A stretch of DNA of 64,000 nucleotides from assembly GCA_035293805.1 (NCBI GenBank), contig DATGMD010000001.1, positions 1 to 64,000 of the forward strand, given 5' to 3'. Below are positions 8,530 to 16,792 of this stretch, one piece after another. The position numbers were made by a program, and so were the translations under genes. The notes under the pieces were generated by a model that saw nothing but the letters and a program-made list of their open reading frames with translations, had not been told where the DNA came from and did no database searches. Origin of the DNA: JAJPHF01 sp035293805. GTDB lineage: Bacteria > Chloroflexota > UBA6077 > JAJPHF01. Numbering within the stretch: position 1 is the stretch's first letter; each line of letters opens with the position of its first letter.

Positions 8530-9063
8530 TCACTCCGCGGCCGCGCCGACCACATCTACGGCGCCCGCGTCGCGCAGCACGTCCCGCGCGGTCGCCACCT
8601 GGTCGGGCGCCGCCTTGACCTCAAGCCCGATCAAGCCGTCGCGCATAATGCGCGGGTCGTAGGCGCGGTCGAGGCGGTGGGGTAGTCGCGACTCGAAGAT
8701 CACGCCGAGCACCGTGAAGATGAGAGCCCCTAGCATGGTGCCCTCGTAGAGCACGTTGATCATTGGCGGGATCGACAGGATGGGCTTGCCGCCCGTGACG
8801 AGCGGGAACGAGAACTGCGTGCCGACGGTGATCAGCACGCCGACCGCGAAGCCACAGGCAGCGCCCATCAGCGGGAACATGTAGAGCCGGTGGTGGATGG
8901 GCCGCTCGCCAAAGGCGCCCTCGGGGAACGGCGAGTCGGTGAGCACGTCCAGGTCGCGGTCGCGGAACCCGGCCGCGCGGAGCGCGTCGACGCCGTCGGC
9001 GGTCGCGTCGGCGCTGCGGAAGAGGCCGAGCACCGCGCGGCGACCACCCGTCTCGGTAGCCAT
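8530..9063 (-). CDS. actD: ACIII subunit ActD (DUF3341)
   Basis: A 177-residue membrane subunit with a soluble N-terminal domain (GLFRSADATADGVDALR and DVLTDSPFPEG are family-like) and two transmembrane segments (about residues 60-85 and 105-125). ActD is a structural subunit of alternative complex III. It follows actC by 28 bp and overlaps the possible start of actE. Confidence 0.9.
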   Translation of the reverse strand: MATETGGRRAVLGLFRSADATADGVDALRAAGFRDRDLDVLTDSPFPEGAFGERPIHHRLYMFPLMGAACGFAVGVLITVGTQFSFPLVTGGKPILSIPPMINVLYEGTMLGALIFTVLGVIFESRLPHRLDRAYDPRIMRDGLIGLEVKAAPDQVATARDVLRDAGAVDVVGAAAE

Positions 9064-9091
9064 CTTCTGTCCTCCTCGGCCATCGGAGGCC

Positions 9092-10462
9092 TTAATCGCG
9101 GACCGCGCCGGGCACCTTCACGCGCCCGATTTGGACTTCAGCCTTCAGGGTCTGGCCCTCCTTGATGTCGTACAGCGGGATGATCGGGAAGATCTTGGCG
9201 AAGACGAGCACGCCGAGCAGCACCAGCCCAAAGGCCCAGAGCGTCATCAGCCAGTCCGCCCACCGCGGGGTGAACTCGGTCCAGGAGAAGGTGAACGCGT
9301 TCTTGAAGGTCAGCGCGGGGACGATGATGATGAAGCGCTCCAGCCACATGCCGACGTTGACGAGCAAGGTGAGCCAGAACATCGCCGTGATGTTGCGCCG
9401 GACGCGGCGGAACAGCAGCAGCGAGGCGGGGATGAAGAAGCCGGCGAGCAGGAACACGGCCGTGAGCCAGTTATAGGGGTAGACGAACGTGCGCTCGTAC
9501 TGCATGAGGACTTCCTGCGGCGCGCGGTCGTAGACGCCGAAGTAGAAGTCCATCCACCAGAAGTACAGCCAGCCGCCGCCCACGGGGATAAGCAGCCGGC
9601 CGATCGCGTCGAAGTGGTCGGGCGTGATGTACTTTTCCAGCTTGAAGAGGTAGCGCATCGCGGCCATGATGGTCGCCACGGCCGACACGCCGGAGAAGAC
9701 GGCGCCCGCGACGAAGTAGGGGGCGAACACGGTCGAGTGCCAGCCCGGGACGAGCGACACGGCGAAGTCCCAGGACACGATGGAGTGGACCGAGACGAAC
9801 ACCGGCAGGATCAGCGCCGAGAGCAGGATGCCGGCGAGCGCCTGGAGGCGCCACTGGCGCAGCGTGCCGCGATAGCCGAGTGAGAGCACGCTGTAGAACT
9901 TGCGTGCCCACCCCTGCGCGTGCTCGCGCGCCACGGCGAGGTCGGGCAAGAGGGCGGCGTAGAGAAACAGCGTGCTGCCCGTGAGGTAGGTGAAGATGGC
10001 GCTCGGGTCCCAGATCAGCGGCGAGCGCACGTCGGGCCAGACGCCCCGCCAGAAGTCGTAGGGAAACGCCCAATACATCGTGCGCCACTGGCGCCCCGTG
10101 TGCAGGAAGGGGAACGTCGCCGCCGTGGCGAGGGCGAACACGGTCAACACCTCCGCCGCGCGCGTGACCGGCCGTCGCCATTCGGCGTGGACGAGACGGA
10201 GGATCGCGGAGATCATGACGCCCGCGTGGCTGATGCCGACCCAGAACACGAAGTTCGTGATGAGGAAGGCCCACATGGCGGGGCGGTCGATGCCCATGAC
10301 GCCGACCCCTACCATGATCAGGAAACCAGCGGTGATGATCCCGAGCCCGATGAAGACGAGCAGCAAGGTGGCGCCGCCAAAGAACCAGAGCGGCCAGTGC
10401 AGCGGGAAGTCCAGCAGGTCGTGGTTGATCGTCTTGGTGTCCAGGTCGCTGCGATCTTTCAT
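9092..10462 (-). CDS. actC: ACIII quinol-binding membrane subunit ActC (NrfD-like)
   Basis: A 456-residue polytopic protein with about ten transmembrane segments, of the NrfD/PsrC family. The phrase WVGISHAGVMISAILRL is characteristic of ActC. It would bind menaquinol at the periplasmic side and pass electrons to the Fe-S clusters of ActB2. It starts at the ATG at 10462 and lies 39 bp after another NrfD-like gene. Of the two NrfD-like genes this one best matches ActC. Confidence 0.92.
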   Translation of the reverse strand: MKDRSDLDTKTINHDLLDFPLHWPLWFFGGATLLLVFIGLGIITAGFLIMVGVGVMGIDRPAMWAFLITNFVFWVGISHAGVMISAILRLVHAEWRRPVTRAAEVLTVFALATAATFPFLHTGRQWRTMYWAFPYDFWRGVWPDVRSPLIWDPSAIFTYLTGSTLFLYAALLPDLAVAREHAQGWARKFYSVLSLGYRGTLRQWRLQALAGILLSALILPVFVSVHSIVSWDFAVSLVPGWHSTVFAPYFVAGAVFSGVSAVATIMAAMRYLFKLEKYITPDHFDAIGRLLIPVGGGWLYFWWMDFYFGVYDRAPQEVLMQYERTFVYPYNWLTAVFLLAGFFIPASLLLFRRVRRNITAMFWLTLLVNVGMWLERFIIIVPALTFKNAFTFSWTEFTPRWADWLMTLWAFGLVLLGVLVFAKIFPIIPLYDIKEGQTLKAEVQIGRVKVPGAVRD

Positions 10463-10501
10463 TGGCGGCTTCCCCGATCGATGTTAGCCCGGGCGCCTCG
10501 G

Positions 10502-12064
10502 CTAGAACGGCTTGGCGACGACGAGCACGCGGGTGCGGAGGAAGGGGCGGATCGCGCGCAGGAGCAGGCCCTCGCGCAGCTCCCATAATCCCAGAATGGG
10601 CACCACGCGCCAGGCGAGCACGTAGACGAGCGCCGCCGCGGCCACGCCGCCGACGATGATCGCCAGGTCGGCCAAGTCCGGATAGTGCGTGGGCGGCACG
10701 ACGGCTGGCGCGGGCGCCAACGGGTCCGGGATCGAGTAGGCGGAGACGTACAGACGCACGCGGTCGAAGAACGTGCCGATCATCACCAGGACCGCGACGA
10801 CCGTGGCGCCGCGGATGCTCGTGCGGACCTTGTTCGCGATTAGCAGCGGTAGCGGGATGACCAGCATGAGCAGCGCGCCCAGCACGAACGGTGTCCAGTA
10901 GGGGCCGAAGATGGTGAGCGAGAGGACGGCCTGCTCGTCTGGCTGCCGCCCGTACCAGGTGACGATGAAGTCGGCCCAGAAGAAGTAGAACCAGAAGAGG
11001 ACGAGCACTAGCAGCAGCTTGGCTAGCGCCCAGAACTGGTCGACGGTGAGGTAGTCGCGCAGCCCGCCAAAGCGGCGCAGCAGCGCCATCGTGACGATCA
11101 GCGTGGCGACGGCGGACTCCCAGCCGGTGACCACGGTGAAGGCTGGGTAGACGGCCGAGCGCCAGCCCGGGACGAGGCTCATCGAGAAGTCGCCGACCAG
11201 CAGGGTCATGATGTAGACGTAGGCGGCGAGCATCACGCCGCCGAGGATGACCTGACCGGATGTAACGACGCGCCACTGGCGAATGGTGCCCTGAAAGCCG
11301 AGCGCCAGGCGCCGCGCGGCGCCGCCGCGGCCGGGCGGCGCCGCGTCGCGGGCCGCCGCGAAGTCCGGCAGCGCCCCCGCCCAGAGGTTGGCCAGCCCGG
11401 CGCCGACGAGGAGCAGCATGCCGAGCAAGTCCCAGCCCCACGGGGCGAGCACCGGCCAATCGAACCAGATGTTGTTCCGGCCGACGAGCGGTGGCAGGGT
11501 CCATAGGAGCGGCAGGAACCACAGCAGGTTCACGATGCCGATCACGCCGAAGAGGTCCGCGATGCGGCGGAAGGGCAGCGCCCACTGGCCCTTGCCGAAG
11601 CGGCTGACCCAGGCGATGATGGGGACCGGCTGGGTCATGCTCATCAGGCAGATGAACGTGGTCGCGTAGTAGCCCCAGGCGGCCCGGTTGGCGAAGCCGC
11701 CGGCGAGCCGCACGGCGAACCCCATCGCTCCCACGGCGGTCAACAGCGCCAGCACGACGACGAGCGCCCAGTAGCCCCGCGTCGGCCGCTCGACGCGCCG
11801 CAGCGCCTCGGCCATGATTTCGTGCGGTGCCAGCGGGATTAGCTCCACCGGCGGGTGGCCCTCGGTGTGGCGCGGTCCCTCTTGCAAGCGCTCGGCGCCC
11901 ATCGGCTCCGGCTGCACGGGCGCCGCGCCGCCCGCCATCGGCCGGATGCCGCTGCCCGCCGCGACCGGGCGCGGATCGGCGGCGCGGTCGGCGCGGCGCG
12001 GTGCCCCCCCACCGGCTGCTTGCGGGGAGCGCGCGGACGATGGTCGTCTAGGTTTCCGCGGCAT
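10502..12064 (-). CDS. Second ACIII NrfD-like membrane subunit (ActF/ActC-like)
   Basis: A 520-residue NrfD-family protein with about ten membrane segments after a roughly 85-residue Pro/Arg-rich soluble extension. The ATG at 12064 has AAGAAGG nine bases upstream and overlaps the end of actB2 by 17 bp. ACIII complexes carry two NrfD-like subunits, ActC and ActF; this may be the ActF equivalent, although it sits directly after actB2, where actC is usually found. The long N-terminal extension is unusual, and some of it may not be translated if a later Met is used. Confidence 0.82.
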   Translation of the reverse strand: MPRKPRRPSSARSPQAAGGGAPRRADRAADPRPVAAGSGIRPMAGGAAPVQPEPMGAERLQEGPRHTEGHPPVELIPLAPHEIMAEALRRVERPTRGYWALVVVLALLTAVGAMGFAVRLAGGFANRAAWGYYATTFICLMSMTQPVPIIAWVSRFGKGQWALPFRRIADLFGVIGIVNLLWFLPLLWTLPPLVGRNNIWFDWPVLAPWGWDLLGMLLLVGAGLANLWAGALPDFAAARDAAPPGRGGAARRLALGFQGTIRQWRVVTSGQVILGGVMLAAYVYIMTLLVGDFSMSLVPGWRSAVYPAFTVVTGWESAVATLIVTMALLRRFGGLRDYLTVDQFWALAKLLLVLVLFWFYFFWADFIVTWYGRQPDEQAVLSLTIFGPYWTPFVLGALLMLVIPLPLLIANKVRTSIRGATVVAVLVMIGTFFDRVRLYVSAYSIPDPLAPAPAVVPPTHYPDLADLAIIVGGVAAAALVYVLAWRVVPILGLWELREGLLLRAIRPFLRTRVLVVAKPF

Positions 12065-12863
12065 TCGGATCAACCTTCTTGAGATATGTGACCGAGGGGT
12101 CCGTGCCCAGCTCGGCGAGCATCTGGTAGTTGCGCCGGTCGGCGCGGAGCTGGGAGACGCGGCTGTTCGGGTCGCGCAGGTCGCCGAAGATCAGCGCGCT
12201 GCTGGGGCAGGCCTGGGCGCACGCGGTCTGCACACTGCCGTCGGGGATCGGGCGGCCGTCGCGCGCGGCGTCGATCTCCGCCCGCCGGAGGCGCTGGATG
12301 CACATGTTGCACTTCTCCATCACGCCGCGGCTGCGCACCGTCACGTCGGGGTTGAGCTGGTTGTAGAGGGACTCGGGCCAGCTCGGCTCGAAGAAGTTGA
12401 AGAAGCGCACGAGATAGGGGCAGTTGTTTTGACAGTAGCGCGTGCCCACGCAGCGGTTGAACGTCTGCAGGTTCAGGCCCTCGGGGCTGTGATAGGTGGC
12501 GTAGACCGGACAGACCGGCTCGCAGGGGGCGTTCTGGCAGTGCTGGCAGAGGATCGGCAGGAAGCGCGCCTTCACGTCGGGGTACTCGCCCTCCCAGTAG
12601 CGCTCGACGCGGATCCAGACGAACGGCCGGTATGACGTATAGTGCTCGACGGTGTTGATGGGGACGTTGTTCTCGGCCCAGCACGCCGCCACGCAGGCCT
12701 GGCAGCCCGTGCAGCGGTCGAGGTCGACGACCATGCTCCACTGGTGGTCCTGGCCGGGCTCGAGCCCGGCCGGCCGGGCCGGCGGCTCGGGAGCCGCCTC
12801 GGGCGCGACCAGCTTCAGCGGAACCGGCGAGCCGCTCCACCTCACGCCAGCTATCTCGGCCAT
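12048..12863 (-). CDS. ACIII iron-sulfur subunit, C-terminal half of ActB (ActB2)
   Basis: A 271-residue ferredoxin-like protein of the DmsB/NrfC type. Four cysteine groups are visible: CTGCQACVAAC near residue 50, CQHCQNAPCEPVC, CVGTRYCQNNC, and the pair CNMC / ACAQAC towards the C-terminus. These could hold three or four cubane clusters, one perhaps [3Fe-4S]. The start at ATG 12863 follows CGGAGGAGACGACGCTG; an upstream TTG at 12887 is less likely. In most ACIII operons this domain is fused to the molybdopterin-like domain as one ActB; here it is a separate gene. Confidence 0.9.
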   Translation of the reverse strand: MAEIAGVRWSGSPVPLKLVAPEAAPEPPARPAGLEPGQDHQWSMVVDLDRCTGCQACVAACWAENNVPINTVEHYTSYRPFVWIRVERYWEGEYPDVKARFLPILCQHCQNAPCEPVCPVYATYHSPEGLNLQTFNRCVGTRYCQNNCPYLVRFFNFFEPSWPESLYNQLNPDVTVRSRGVMEKCNMCIQRLRRAEIDAARDGRPIPDGSVQTACAQACPSSALIFGDLRDPNSRVSQLRADRRNYQMLAELGTDPSVTYLKKVDPNAAET

Positions 12864-12952
12864 CAGCGTCGTCTCCTCCGGCGGCAATTGATCGTCTCGG
12901 TGGTGTTGTCGGCGCGGGACACAGCGCCGACAACGCTAGTCGTTCCGTGCAC

Positions 12953-15247
12953 TCAGGCGCGCGTGACCTGGTAGAAGTCCATCCCCGGCGTTAGATAGGC
13001 GGGCCAGGTGCCCTCGAGCTTCGGGATCACGCCGCGCCGTCCGGCGGGCCGCAGCCGCACCCGCGTGGCGCCCCAGGCCAGCGCGCCGGTGGTCGCCTCC
13101 GTGAGGGGCGCCAGGAGCGCGAGCGCGTTGGCGCCGTGCCCGGCGGCGTAGCGGCCAGAGGCCGCGTGGCCCTGGCCCAGCGGAATGGCCACCACGTCGG
13201 GGGGGATCGCCGGGTAGACGTAGACCGGCACGTCGAGCGCGCCGGCCGGCGACTCCACCGTCAGCACGTCGCGCTCGCTCACGCCCAGGCGCGCGGCCGT
13301 CGCCGGATTCAACTCGATCCAGGTGCTCCAGGCCGCGGAGGTCATCGGGTCGGGCGTGGCCTGGGCCCAGGGCAGGTAGGCTGCCTCGCCGGCGCCGAGG
13401 GCGTTCGCCGGGTAGACCACCAGGTAGTACGGATAGTCGGCCTCCGCGCCGGCAAACTGCGCCGTCTCGGGCGCGCGCGGCAGCGCCGCGGGCGGAGCGG
13501 CGGCGCCCGGGCCGCGCTGCGCCGGGTTCCACCAGCCGCCCTGCTGCAGCAGCGCGAGCCAGAACGTCTCGAAGTCCGACGCCTCGTTGGCCGCCGCCCC
13601 CAGGCCGGCCGTGCTCGTGGCGGCCCCGGCCGGCATGGGCGGCGCCTGGAGCGGCGTGGCCGGCGGGTTCGGCGGCGAGCCGCCGCGTCCCTGGAGCTGC
13701 CGGGCCTGGTCGCGCAGCACGTCCACGCTCGTCTGCCAGGGCAACGCCTGCTGCACCGCTCCACCCAGCTGCGGGGCCAACGTGAGCAGCACGTCGCCGA
13801 AGCCGCGGGTGTCCAGCATCGGGTTCACGACCGGCTGACGGAAGCTGATCATGGCGTAGCCGGGGGCGGGGTCCGGCACCTGGCTGCCCCAGTCTTCCAG
13901 CGCCACGTGGGTGGGCAGCACTAGATCGGCCAACATCGCCGTCTCGTCCAAGACGCTGGCAAAGCTGAGGACGTAGGGCACCTGGCCAAGCGCCTCGCGC
14001 GCCCCCGACCCGCCCGGCAGCGCGTAGACCGGGTTCGCGCCGTGGACGAGGACGGCGGAGACGGGGCGCGGCGCGTTCGACCGCAGCCGCTGGAGGATGG
14101 CCTGCCAGTCGGCGAACGACGTGGCCGGCGTGGTGGCCGCATCCGCCAGGGGCGGGGGCGGGTTGAACAGCACGCCCCCCGGCACGCCCACGCTGCCCAC
14201 CAGATAGTTCAGCGCGTAGATCGCTTGCAGGTTGAAGAGGCCGTTGGTCTGGGACGCCGCCACGCCCCCGCCGACGGCGAGGCTCGGCCGCGTCTGGGCG
14301 AAGGCGCGGGCGAGCGCGCGAATGCGGGTCGCGTCGACGCCGGTGGCGCTCGCCACCTGCTCGGGCGCGAACGCCGCGAGCGCGCCCGCCCCGGCGCCGG
14401 CCGTGAGCGCCTGGAGCGCGGCCGCATTGCCGAGGCCCTCGCTCGCGATGACCTGGGCCAGCGCGAGCGCGAGCAGTCCCTCGCTGCCCGGGCGCGCCGG
14501 CACCCACTCGTCCGCGGCCGCCCCGGTCTGCGACAGCCGCGGCTCGACCTGGACGAAGTAGCCGCGCCGCCCCGGCTGTCCCTGGCGGAACTCGCCGTAC
14601 GCCACCCCATAGGCGACGGGCGCGAGCCAGGTGCCAAGCAGGTCGGCGCCGAAGCACAGCAGGTACGCGGCGTTCGCGATGTCGAAGTGGGGCAGCACGC
14701 TCTGGCCGAAGACGCGGCTCATCGCCGCTCGCTCCACCCGGCGGTCCAGCGGGTCCAGCACCGCGTGCTGCGCGCCCGCCCCCTGAGCGAAGCGGGTGAC
14801 GATCCGCGCCAGGCCGCCGCTCACCGGCGCCGTGACGAGCAGCACCTCGCCGCCGCGCCCGCCGTCGAGCAGCGGTCTCAGGTGCCCCACGACGTCTGCC
14901 AGCGCGTCGTCCCAGGAGATGCTCACGAAGTCGCCGCTGGCCCGGTCGCCGCGGCGCCGTAGCGGCCCCGCAACGCGGTCCGGATGGTAAAGGCCTTGGA
15001 CGCTCGCCTGGCCGCGCGCGCACACCTTCCCCTGGTTGGTGGGGAAGGCCGGGTTGCCCTCGACCTTCTTGGCGCGTCCTTCGAGCACGCGCACGATCAC
15101 GCCGCAGCCCGCGCCGCACTCGGCGCACGTGGAGGCGTACCAGTTCTCGAAGCTGGTCGCGTAGTCGTCCGGGATGCGCGCCGGGCTCTGGACCTGCACC
15201 TCGTGCAGCGGGGTCGCGCAGCCCACGGCCGCGCTCGCCACGGTCAC
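12953..15247 (-). CDS. ACIII molybdopterin-oxidoreductase-like subunit (ActB1), Tat leader interrupted
   Basis: A 764-residue protein homologous to bis-MGD oxidoreductase large subunits, resembling the first half of ActB (HFDIANAAYLLCFGADLLGTW and GVAYGEFRQG are ActB-like). The N-terminus keeps a cysteine pattern, CAECGAGC and later VCARG, that could bind one [4Fe-4S] cluster. In frame upstream, from ATG 15289 to 15251, a Tat motif LTRREFLKAAG is encoded, but codon 15250-15248 is TGA. The open part therefore restarts at a GTG at 15247 with no clear ribosome-binding site, and it retains only the hydrophobic part and lipobox-like AAVGC. The gene may be a leader nonsense mutant, a sequence error or use readthrough. 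Confidence 0.88.
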   Translation of the reverse strand: MTVASAAVGCATPLHEVQVQSPARIPDDYATSFENWYASTCAECGAGCGVIVRVLEGRAKKVEGNPAFPTNQGKVCARGQASVQGLYHPDRVAGPLRRRGDRASGDFVSISWDDALADVVGHLRPLLDGGRGGEVLLVTAPVSGGLARIVTRFAQGAGAQHAVLDPLDRRVERAAMSRVFGQSVLPHFDIANAAYLLCFGADLLGTWLAPVAYGVAYGEFRQGQPGRRGYFVQVEPRLSQTGAAADEWVPARPGSEGLLALALAQVIASEGLGNAAALQALTAGAGAGALAAFAPEQVASATGVDATRIRALARAFAQTRPSLAVGGGVAASQTNGLFNLQAIYALNYLVGSVGVPGGVLFNPPPPLADAATTPATSFADWQAILQRLRSNAPRPVSAVLVHGANPVYALPGGSGAREALGQVPYVLSFASVLDETAMLADLVLPTHVALEDWGSQVPDPAPGYAMISFRQPVVNPMLDTRGFGDVLLTLAPQLGGAVQQALPWQTSVDVLRDQARQLQGRGGSPPNPPATPLQAPPMPAGAATSTAGLGAAANEASDFETFWLALLQQGGWWNPAQRGPGAAAPPAALPRAPETAQFAGAEADYPYYLVVYPANALGAGEAAYLPWAQATPDPMTSAAWSTWIELNPATAARLGVSERDVLTVESPAGALDVPVYVYPAIPPDVVAIPLGQGHAASGRYAAGHGANALALLAPLTEATTGALAWGATRVRLRPAGRRGVIPKLEGTWPAYLTPGMDFYQVTRA

Positions 15248-15289
15248 TCAGCCCGCCGCTTTCAGGAATTCGCGTCGCGTCAGCACCAT
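15248..15289 (-). other. Upstream part of the ActB1 Tat signal, ended by an in-frame TGA
   Basis: ATG at 15289, preceded by GAGAGG, opens 13 codons reading MVLTRREFLKAAG and then TGA (15250-15248). The next codons, in the same frame, continue as VTVASAAVGCATP, which completes a normal Tat lipoprotein leader. The twin arginines are in the interrupted part. The reading frame is otherwise intact. Confidence 0.85.
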
Positions 15290-15347
15290 CCCGTTCTGTC
15301 CCTCTCGGCGCTCATCGCGTGGGTCCCGCGGCTAGCGGACAGGCGCG

Positions 15348-15860
15348 TCAGTAGTGGCACGTGCTGCACTCGGTTGGCGCGTTCATCGCACGGTGACAGT
15401 CGAGGCAGTCGCCCATGCGCAGGTTGCGGTAGTGGTAGACCTGCTGCATCGTCTGCACCGGCCCGTGGCACGTCTGGCAGGCCACGCCGGCGCGGATGTG
15501 CGGCTCGTGCTTGAAGTGCACGTGGTCGGGCACGCGGTAGACGCGCGTCCAGTCGATTGGCTGGTTGCGGTCCACGTAGTCGCGCAGCTTCTGCACCTCG
15601 GGATTGTCGAGCGCCACCGTCTGGTGGCAGAACATGCACTGCTGGGCCGCGGGCACCGAGGCGTTGTCGCCCTTGTCCGCGTTGCGATGGCAGAACAGAC
15701 AGTCGAGCCCCACTGTGCCCGCGTGGACGGCGTGGCTGAAGGCGATGGGCTGCCGGGGCGAGATCTCGGACTGCACGTGGCGGTAGGCGGCCGCCACCCC
15801 CCCGGCAATCGCCAGCAGGATGACCACCAGCACTCCGGTCAGCACCAGGCGCCGCCGCAT
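15348..15860 (-). CDS. actA: ACIII pentahaem cytochrome c subunit (ActA)
   Basis: A 170-residue protein with an N-terminal membrane anchor and five CxxCH motifs: CLFCH, CMFCH, CQTCH, CLDCH and CSTCH, the last at the extreme C-terminus. It matches the class III-type multihaem ActA of alternative complex III, which relays electrons between the Fe-S subunit and cytochrome c. It is the first act gene and follows a small membrane-protein gene by 15 bp. Confidence 0.93.
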   Translation of the reverse strand: MRRRLVLTGVLVVILLAIAGGVAAAYRHVQSEISPRQPIAFSHAVHAGTVGLDCLFCHRNADKGDNASVPAAQQCMFCHQTVALDNPEVQKLRDYVDRNQPIDWTRVYRVPDHVHFKHEPHIRAGVACQTCHGPVQTMQQVYHYRNLRMGDCLDCHRAMNAPTECSTCHY

Positions 15861-15875
15861 GCTCTCTCCTCGCGC

Positions 15876-16193
15876 TCAGATCACGAACCGCGGGTAGACG
15901 TGAAGGAACACCGCGGCGTAGATGAGTGCCAGCCGCACGAGCCCGTAGATGCCAACGGCCAGCGCCAGCGCCGTGACGGCGTAGCCGAACGGCCGGATGA
16001 TGCCCAGCCGGCGGGGAATGCTCTCCGTCGCCAGGAGCGACGGGATCATCCCCTGGGCGACGAGAAAGGCGAGCGCCGCCACTACCGCGCCGCCCGCCCA
16101 CAGCCACAGATAGTGCAGGCCGGCGGCGATGACAGCCCAGTCCTCGGGCGTGATCGGCGCGAGGCCGGCACCGTTGTTTGGGTGGAGTCCCAT
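15876..16193 (-). CDS. Small membrane protein between coxC and actA
   Basis: A 105-residue protein with two or three hydrophobic segments (about residues 22-50 and 70-100). ATG 16193 is preceded by GAGGAAACCG. It lies 8 bp after coxC and 15 bp before actA, so it is in the respiratory operon. It could be an oxidase subunit IV-like protein or an extra ACIII subunit; sequence alone does not decide. Confidence 0.75.
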   Translation of the reverse strand: MGLHPNNGAGLAPITPEDWAVIAAGLHYLWLWAGGAVVAALAFLVAQGMIPSLLATESIPRRLGIIRPFGYAVTALALAVGIYGLVRLALIYAAVFLHVYPRFVI

Positions 16194-16201
16194 CGGTTTC
16201 C

Positions 16202-16792
16202 TCACAGCAGGTAGAGCGTGGTGAACAGCACAATCCACACGGCGTCGACGAAGTGCCAGTAGAGCGTCCCTGCCTGGACCGGGAAGGCATGGTCCGCCGA
16301 GAAGGCGCCCGCCCGCGCCCGCAGCAGGAGAACGAACAGGAAGCAGACGCCGACCACGACGTGCAGGCCGTGCAGGCCGGTCAGCGTGAAGAACGCCGCG
16401 CCGTACGTGCCGCTCTGCGGAGTGAACGGCGCGTGCGTGTACTCGTACGCCTGCCCGAGCAGGAACAAGACCCCTAGCACGATAGTCGCGATGAGGCCGC
16501 CCTCCAGGCGGCCGCGGCGCCCGCGCGCCAGGCCGCCCTGGGCCCAGTGCGCCACGACACCGCTCCCGATGAGGATGACCGTGTTGACGCTCGGCACGAT
16601 GAGCTCGCGCGGCGGCACGACCATCGCCGGCGTGACGGGGCTGATCCAGCGCAGGTACACGTAGCCCGCGACCAGGTTGACGAAGATGATCGCCTCCGAG
16701 ACGATGAACAGGTTGAAGCCCCAGCGGTCGACGCTCCAGCCAAACGGCGCCGGGTGGTGCGCGGTCGCCGGGACGGCGGCGCTCGTGCTCAT
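16202..16792 (-). CDS. coxC: Cytochrome c oxidase subunit III
   Basis: A 196-residue subunit III of the haem-copper oxidase, with five membrane segments (the short form). The family phrases are YEYTHAPFTPQSGTYGAAFF, LTGLHGLHVVVG and YWHFVDAVWIVLF near the C-terminus. Its ATG overlaps the coxA stop codon (ATGA), indicating translational coupling. Confidence 0.95.
   Translation of the reverse strand: MSTSAAVPATAHHPAPFGWSVDRWGFNLFIVSEAIIFVNLVAGYVYLRWISPVTPAMVVPPRELIVPSVNTVILIGSGVVAHWAQGGLARGRRGRLEGGLIATIVLGVLFLLGQAYEYTHAPFTPQSGTYGAAFFTLTGLHGLHVVVGVCFLFVLLLRARAGAFSADHAFPVQAGTLYWHFVDAVWIVLFTTLYLL

Noticed and set aside
9471..11585. Long minus-strand frame across the two NrfD-like genes
   Set aside because: Low-complexity Arg/Pro-rich product in another frame of genuine membrane-protein genes.
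12936..15128. Long alternative frame within actB1
   Set aside because: No domain and Arg/Ala-rich composition; the ActB1 frame has family motifs and cysteines.
15248..15250. TGA in the ActB1 leader as a genome-wide Trp codon or a selenocysteine
   Set aside because: Many genes here (coxA, actD, prepilin peptidase) end in TGA, so the code is standard; a selenocysteine in a signal peptide would be pointless and no SECIS-like hairpin was recognised.
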